Origin: Sapria himalayana
Taxonomy: Eukaryota; Streptophyta; Magnoliopsida; Malpighiales; Rafflesiaceae
Length of the DNA: 64,000 bases
Assembly (NCBI GenBank): GCA_029783825.1
Contig: JAREIK010002034.1
Span: 1,382,041 to 1,446,040 of the forward strand
Direction: 5' to 3'
Below are positions 60,681-64,000 of the stretch, piece after piece. The first letter of the stretch is position 1; each line of letters begins with the position of its first letter. The notes below the pieces were generated by a model that searched no databases, was not told the DNA's origin, and was given only the letters and a program-made list of their open reading frames with translations. Both the position numbers and the translations under genes were made by a program.

Positions 60681-61732
60681 AATATACAATTATAAATGAG
60701 ATAATACTGATTTGTTGCACTAGCTAGAAATTAAATGAAAAAAGATATAATATCAACAATATGTAAGCACATAGCATTAAAGTGTCCGTTGGTCAGGCTG
60801 ATATATGGGATAATACAAATAAGGGTCGTACTCTTACCTAATACCGCCCCTTGGGCCTCAGGCTCATATATGAACTTATGTATCATAAAAGATTTAATAT
60901 TTGATAGGTTTGTATAGAATAAAATTATTTATTCTTTATGTAATTTCTCATTCTAACATTGAATTCTCTGTGTCTCTCTCTCCCTCTCTCATTCTTTTTG
61001 TCTCTCTCTTTCTCTTTTTCTTTCTGTGTCACTCTCTCTCTCTTGCTATTTTCTCTCTCTCATTTCTTGTTTGTTCTCTCTTTATCTCTCCCCCTCTCTC
61101 CCTCTCTCATTCTTTTTGTGTCACTCTCTTTCTCTTTTTCTTTCTGTGTCACACATACTCTCTCTTGCTATTTTCTTTATCGCACTCATTTCTTGCTTGA
61201 TCTCCTCTCTCTCTCTCCCTCTCTATCTCTCTCTTCCTCTCTCTCTCTATCTCCTCCTCTCTCTCTATCTCCCTCTCTCTCTCTCTCTCTCTCTATCTCC
61301 CTCTCTCTCTCTCTCCCTCTCCCTCTCCCCGTTCATACTTTAAAATTATTTCTTTTTTGCTTTCCTTTATTGTCCATTATCATATTTTGCTCCATTTATC
61401 TAGTAATAGTGTGATATCTATTAATCTTTACCGTGCTAAAAATTGCTTTATCTATTTATGTAGAATCTGCAAATGCATTACCTCGATATTCATGATATTT
61501 TTTTATATATTCATCTGTAAGTAATTTTATTTAATTATTAGTATAATTTGAAGTAATTGAATGTTTAATTCAAAATAATAATTGAGCATTATTCTTTGCA
61601 AATAAAACATGAAAAATGAGTTTAGATCATTAGTGGATGTACAAAAGGTTTATGAATAAAATTTTGAATTACAATTTTTGAGTGGGCTTGAAATTTTCAT
61701 CAATTTTGCATGTAGTCAATTAAGATGGATGA
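60681..61732. repeat. Gene-free stretch with a CT-rich tract
   Basis: 60681-60960 is unassigned, with a GC-richer patch near 60820-60865 (ATACCGCCCCTTGGGCC). 60965-61330 is a CT/TCTC tract containing two copies of a ~115-bp block (landmark TCTTTTTCTTTCTGTGTCAC at about 61012 and 61132). 61331-61700 is AT-rich with nothing recognised. Confidence 0.75.
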
Positions 61733-62017
61733 ATGGAGAAAAAAATTAAGTGTCCATGTAATCATAGCAAGTGTCAAAATATCACTTTTCGTGATGTAAA
61801 TACTATAAGATATCATTTGGCTAAATATGGTTTAGTATCAAATTATTTTGTTTGGATTTATCATGGAAAAAGTATAATGACTATGAACATTGACCGAAAT
61901 GAGGGTACTGAATCATTTGCTTGTGGTGAAGAAGCATCAAACACATACCATAGAATGATCATGAAAGCTGCTGGTGTTGACTTCAATATGCATGGGTCTC
62001 ATCTTTACCGATTTTAG
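61733..62017 (+). pseudogene. CACTA transposase-associated domain fragment
   Basis: The frame reads KIKCPCNHSKCQN, then TIRYHLAKYGLVSNYFVWIY and HGKS, the zinc-binding transposase-associated domain at the N-terminus of CACTA TNP2-type transposases (I-x-C-P-C...C-x-N...V-x-x-H-L...G-F...Y-x-x-W...H-G). It continues as EEASNTYHRMIMKAAG, the usual linker. The upstream start MDEW...K lies in another frame (61724), so a frameshift is present, and the main TNP2 catalytic region is missing. Confidence 0.82.
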
Positions 62018-62467
62018 CTAGATCAAAAGGAGGCTGAGCTTCTATTATCTTCATTATTCCTGAAACATTTTTTTTGCACTCTCTTTCTCTCTAAACATCA
62101 TTTCTGGACATCTTTTAGATATTTGTTGAAGTTGCATGACTATCGACTCAGATTTGTGTTTGTTCATGTTTATAATTACTATTTTTATATATCTGTAAAT
62201 ATATTTGTGTGTACCCGAATATTTTAGGTAGAGTTTTAGCCTATAATACATATGTAAAAAGGCACTACCACTACCCGGTTTTCCATTTTCATTGATAGCT
62301 TCTTGGCTGGTCTTCCTGGTGCTGAGAACATCACCTTAGCTTCTGAAGCTATGAGATGAAAGAAAAAATTTTGGTCCAACGCAAATGCATGTTTGTTCTT
62401 GACACTCTTATTTTGTGCAAATCTACGTCCTCTTGAAAATTGCATTTTTTTTCTTTGTTTCTTTCAG
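62018..62467. other. Junction between transposase and SmF fragments
   Basis: AT-rich to 62250. On the minus strand 62262-62362 a frame reads IASEAKVMFSAPGRPAKKLS and then MKMENRVVVVP, protein-like but unassigned, perhaps a further captured scrap in the opposite direction. From about 62440 comes the pyrimidine tract and acceptor of the first SmF exon. SmF exon 1 is not present. Confidence 0.4.
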
Positions 62468-62902
62468 GGTTTCTTGCTTCGGTGGATTCCTATATGAACC
62501 TATAGGTATGCAAAATTTCAATATCGCGCAACATGTTGTCATTTCAATTTCTATTTCTCTTTTATTTGGCACTTTCTAACTTTCTTATAATTAACCATGG
62601 ATTGATGTGTGAAGCTGGGCAACACAGATGAATATTTTGATGGGCAGTTCACTGGAAATCTTGGAGTAATCTTGATTTGGTAATTTTAAAATAAGCTCAT
62701 GCTTATCTCATTGTGTGAAATTTCTAGCAAATAACAGTTGGTATTGCATGCGCTAGTCTATCTATTTATCAGTGGCATGGTGTTGTGTTATTTATTGGTT
62801 TGTAAATATACTATGTTATGCTCCACGCATAGGTGTAACAATGTTCTCAATCTACGTGAAGTACCAGATGACAAAGAACTAGAAGATGTTGACCATCCCT
62901 AA
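62468..62902 (+). pseudogene. SmF: Spliceosomal Sm protein F gene fragment, three exons with introns
   Basis: Exon 62468-62505 (acceptor CTTTCAG) reads FLASVDSYMNL-stop, where SmF has ...SVDSYMNLQ. Exon 62615-62679 reads LGNTDEYFDGQFTGNLGVIL. After donor GTAATT, exon 62833-62902 (acceptor CGCATAG) reads WCNNVLNLREVPDDKELED and a stop. Together these are the C-terminal two thirds of SmF, a ring subunit of U snRNPs, and phases join correctly. TAG for CAG and Trp for the RNA-contacting Arg before CNN are C-to-T changes. The N-terminal exon is absent, so it is a DNA-level copy and dead. Confidence 0.92.
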
Positions 62903-62979
62903 AAGGCCTATATGCGTGTTTTTAAGCCATGTTTTCGTTCTTGCATTAATTTAACTATCAAACTGATTCAGATTTTTTC

Positions 62980-64000
62980 TTCGAGATCCTTTGAAGAAGT
63001 ATTCGACATGTATGAGTACATCGATAGGCTTTTCATCATCGTAAGACCCCGCAAACTATTATATATGGCCGTTGGTATGGTTTTTGTGTTCATACATGGT
63101 TGCCATGTGCCCATGCATCAGCTTGAATTGGTTCGGTCACACATCATCAATCTTTTATCCTTTACTTATGAAGTATTTGTGGCTTAAATTACATTTGTTG
63201 ATGGGGTCGCACCCCATGCTAAAATGAATCAACAACGAAGAAGATGCTTCCCAACACCAAAAGACAATGAAATTGTCGTGGGGTTCTTCTCCCTCCTATG
63301 CTTCTCCTGTTCCTGCCACCAACCCTTCCCCCCCGCCACCCTACATTGGACACTATTTTTAATACTTTATTTAGTTGTAGTTGGGTGAATTTGTGATTTA
63401 CTCATCAAGAAACTGAGAAAGGGAGGTTGAGAAAGCAATATGAAATGGAAGGTAAACCCCTTGTTCCAAAGCAAGAATCTGAAGTTTCAGATTCCAACGT
63501 TATCACATCAGGAACTGTATTTATGCACGAGGTGTGCAAGGCACTCCAATAATATATTTGTTCATGAATGAAGCATGAAGCTGGGTGGAAGGATTTGAAG
63601 GTTTGAACTTTATCTTAGTGTTCTCGCATGATATAGAGTTAGTCTAAGCATTTAGTTTCAGTCCCTTTTATCTTCTTCAACAAGGTGTTTCTAACATTAC
63701 ATTGGGCGTGTTACAGGTCATTCTATCAAATTCTAATGTTCCAGGGGAAGGCGAGCATAAGATAATGTCTTTTATTTGCCTACAATGTAAACATCTTGAT
63801 TATAATCTAAATTGTTGTCACTGCTTGTATGGCCTGGCATGTGAATTTCATTGCATAATGGAATTGAAGATTTCCAACTTCCATTGTTGCATGCTTAAAT
63901 ATTGTTCTTCTGAATCTCTTTTAATTTCTGAATAGTAATAAATGTTTGTGTGCAGAATGCTGATTTGATAATGCTAGCTTTGGCAAGCCATAAAGTTCAT
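62980..64000 (+). pseudogene. XRN: 5'-3' exoribonuclease (XRN family) gene fragment, at least five exons
   Basis: Exon to 63074: SFEEVFDMYEYIDRLF then VRPRKLLYMAV, donor G|GTATGG. Exon about 63201-63275: DGVAPHAKMNQQRRRC and KDNEI; its acceptor AG is lost. Exon 63410-63600: RLRKQYEMEGKPLVPKQESE then VSDSNVITSGTVFM, with two stops (ALQ-stop-YICS-stop-MKHEAG). Exon 63717-63836: [19 protein letters not shown], ending CHCLYGL at a GC donor (GCATGT). Exon 63956 on: NADLIMLALASHKVH. This is the catalytic N-terminal part of XRN2/3/4-type RNases; DADL, which holds a metal ligand, reads NADL. The start exon is missing and the fragment runs off the window. Confidence 0.92.

Noticed and set aside
60959..61414. 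A 151-codon Ser/Leu-rich frame
   Set aside because: It is the translation of a CT-rich tract in several frames; no conserved sequence.
62468..64000. SmF and XRN as functional host genes
   Set aside because: First exons are missing, in-frame stops and lost splice sites are present, and an XRN metal-binding Asp is Asn.

Overview
The window is nuclear DNA of a flowering plant, from a transposon-saturated, gene-poor region. The evidence is the company of element families: Ty1/copia elements with a tRNA-Met type primer site, an Athila/Tat-type Ty3/gypsy family, a plant L1 LINE with a C-terminal RNase H, hAT elements with 8-bp target duplications, CACTA elements with CACTACAAGAAAA ends, and plant-type gene fragments that keep their introns. 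I cannot name the species and see no intact host gene. Almost every coding remnant carries stops, many of the kind left by C-to-T decay of CAG, CGA and TGG codons.

Layout. 1-19788 is about 10.7 kb of one degenerate pyrimidine-strand TTC/TTA triplet array. It is split by a copia element (5782-11099, both LTRs and a 5-bp target duplication) and by a 5'-truncated minus-strand LINE (15146-18862) whose 3' part holds a ~245-bp tandem repeat. The many long Phe/Ser/Leu reading frames in the array are artefacts of the triplet period. The array stops exactly where a second, older copia begins (19789-22045); that element is broken in its protease by a short hAT-like element.

22045-43930 is a nest around a minus-strand gypsy family. 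There are three copies of a ~2.5-kb LTR-like unit, gag and protease remnants, and a remnant of the plant transposon-protein domain often found in such elements. Two multi-kb hAT elements lie in it: 37466-41233, with a near-complete transposase and a perfect 8-bp target duplication, and 23747-27167, which sits inside a short non-autonomous element that itself sits inside an LTR. A family of ~0.55-0.65 kb non-autonomous elements with an internal GGCTAGCC-type 21-22-bp minisatellite occurs three times.

43933-59221 is a CACTA region with TAGCGACGG-type subterminal arrays. Inside it a better-preserved CACTA (46640-50854) carries three exons of a protein kinase gene with splice sites retained. From 61733 to the window end, on the plus strand, come a CACTA transposase-associated domain, then three exons of the spliceosomal SmF gene, then exons of a 5'-3' exoribonuclease (XRN) gene, all with introns and all decayed. 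This gene-capture region (46.6-50.9 kb and 61.7-64.0 kb) is the most interesting part of the window: parts of at least three unrelated genes have been copied at DNA level into transposon territory.
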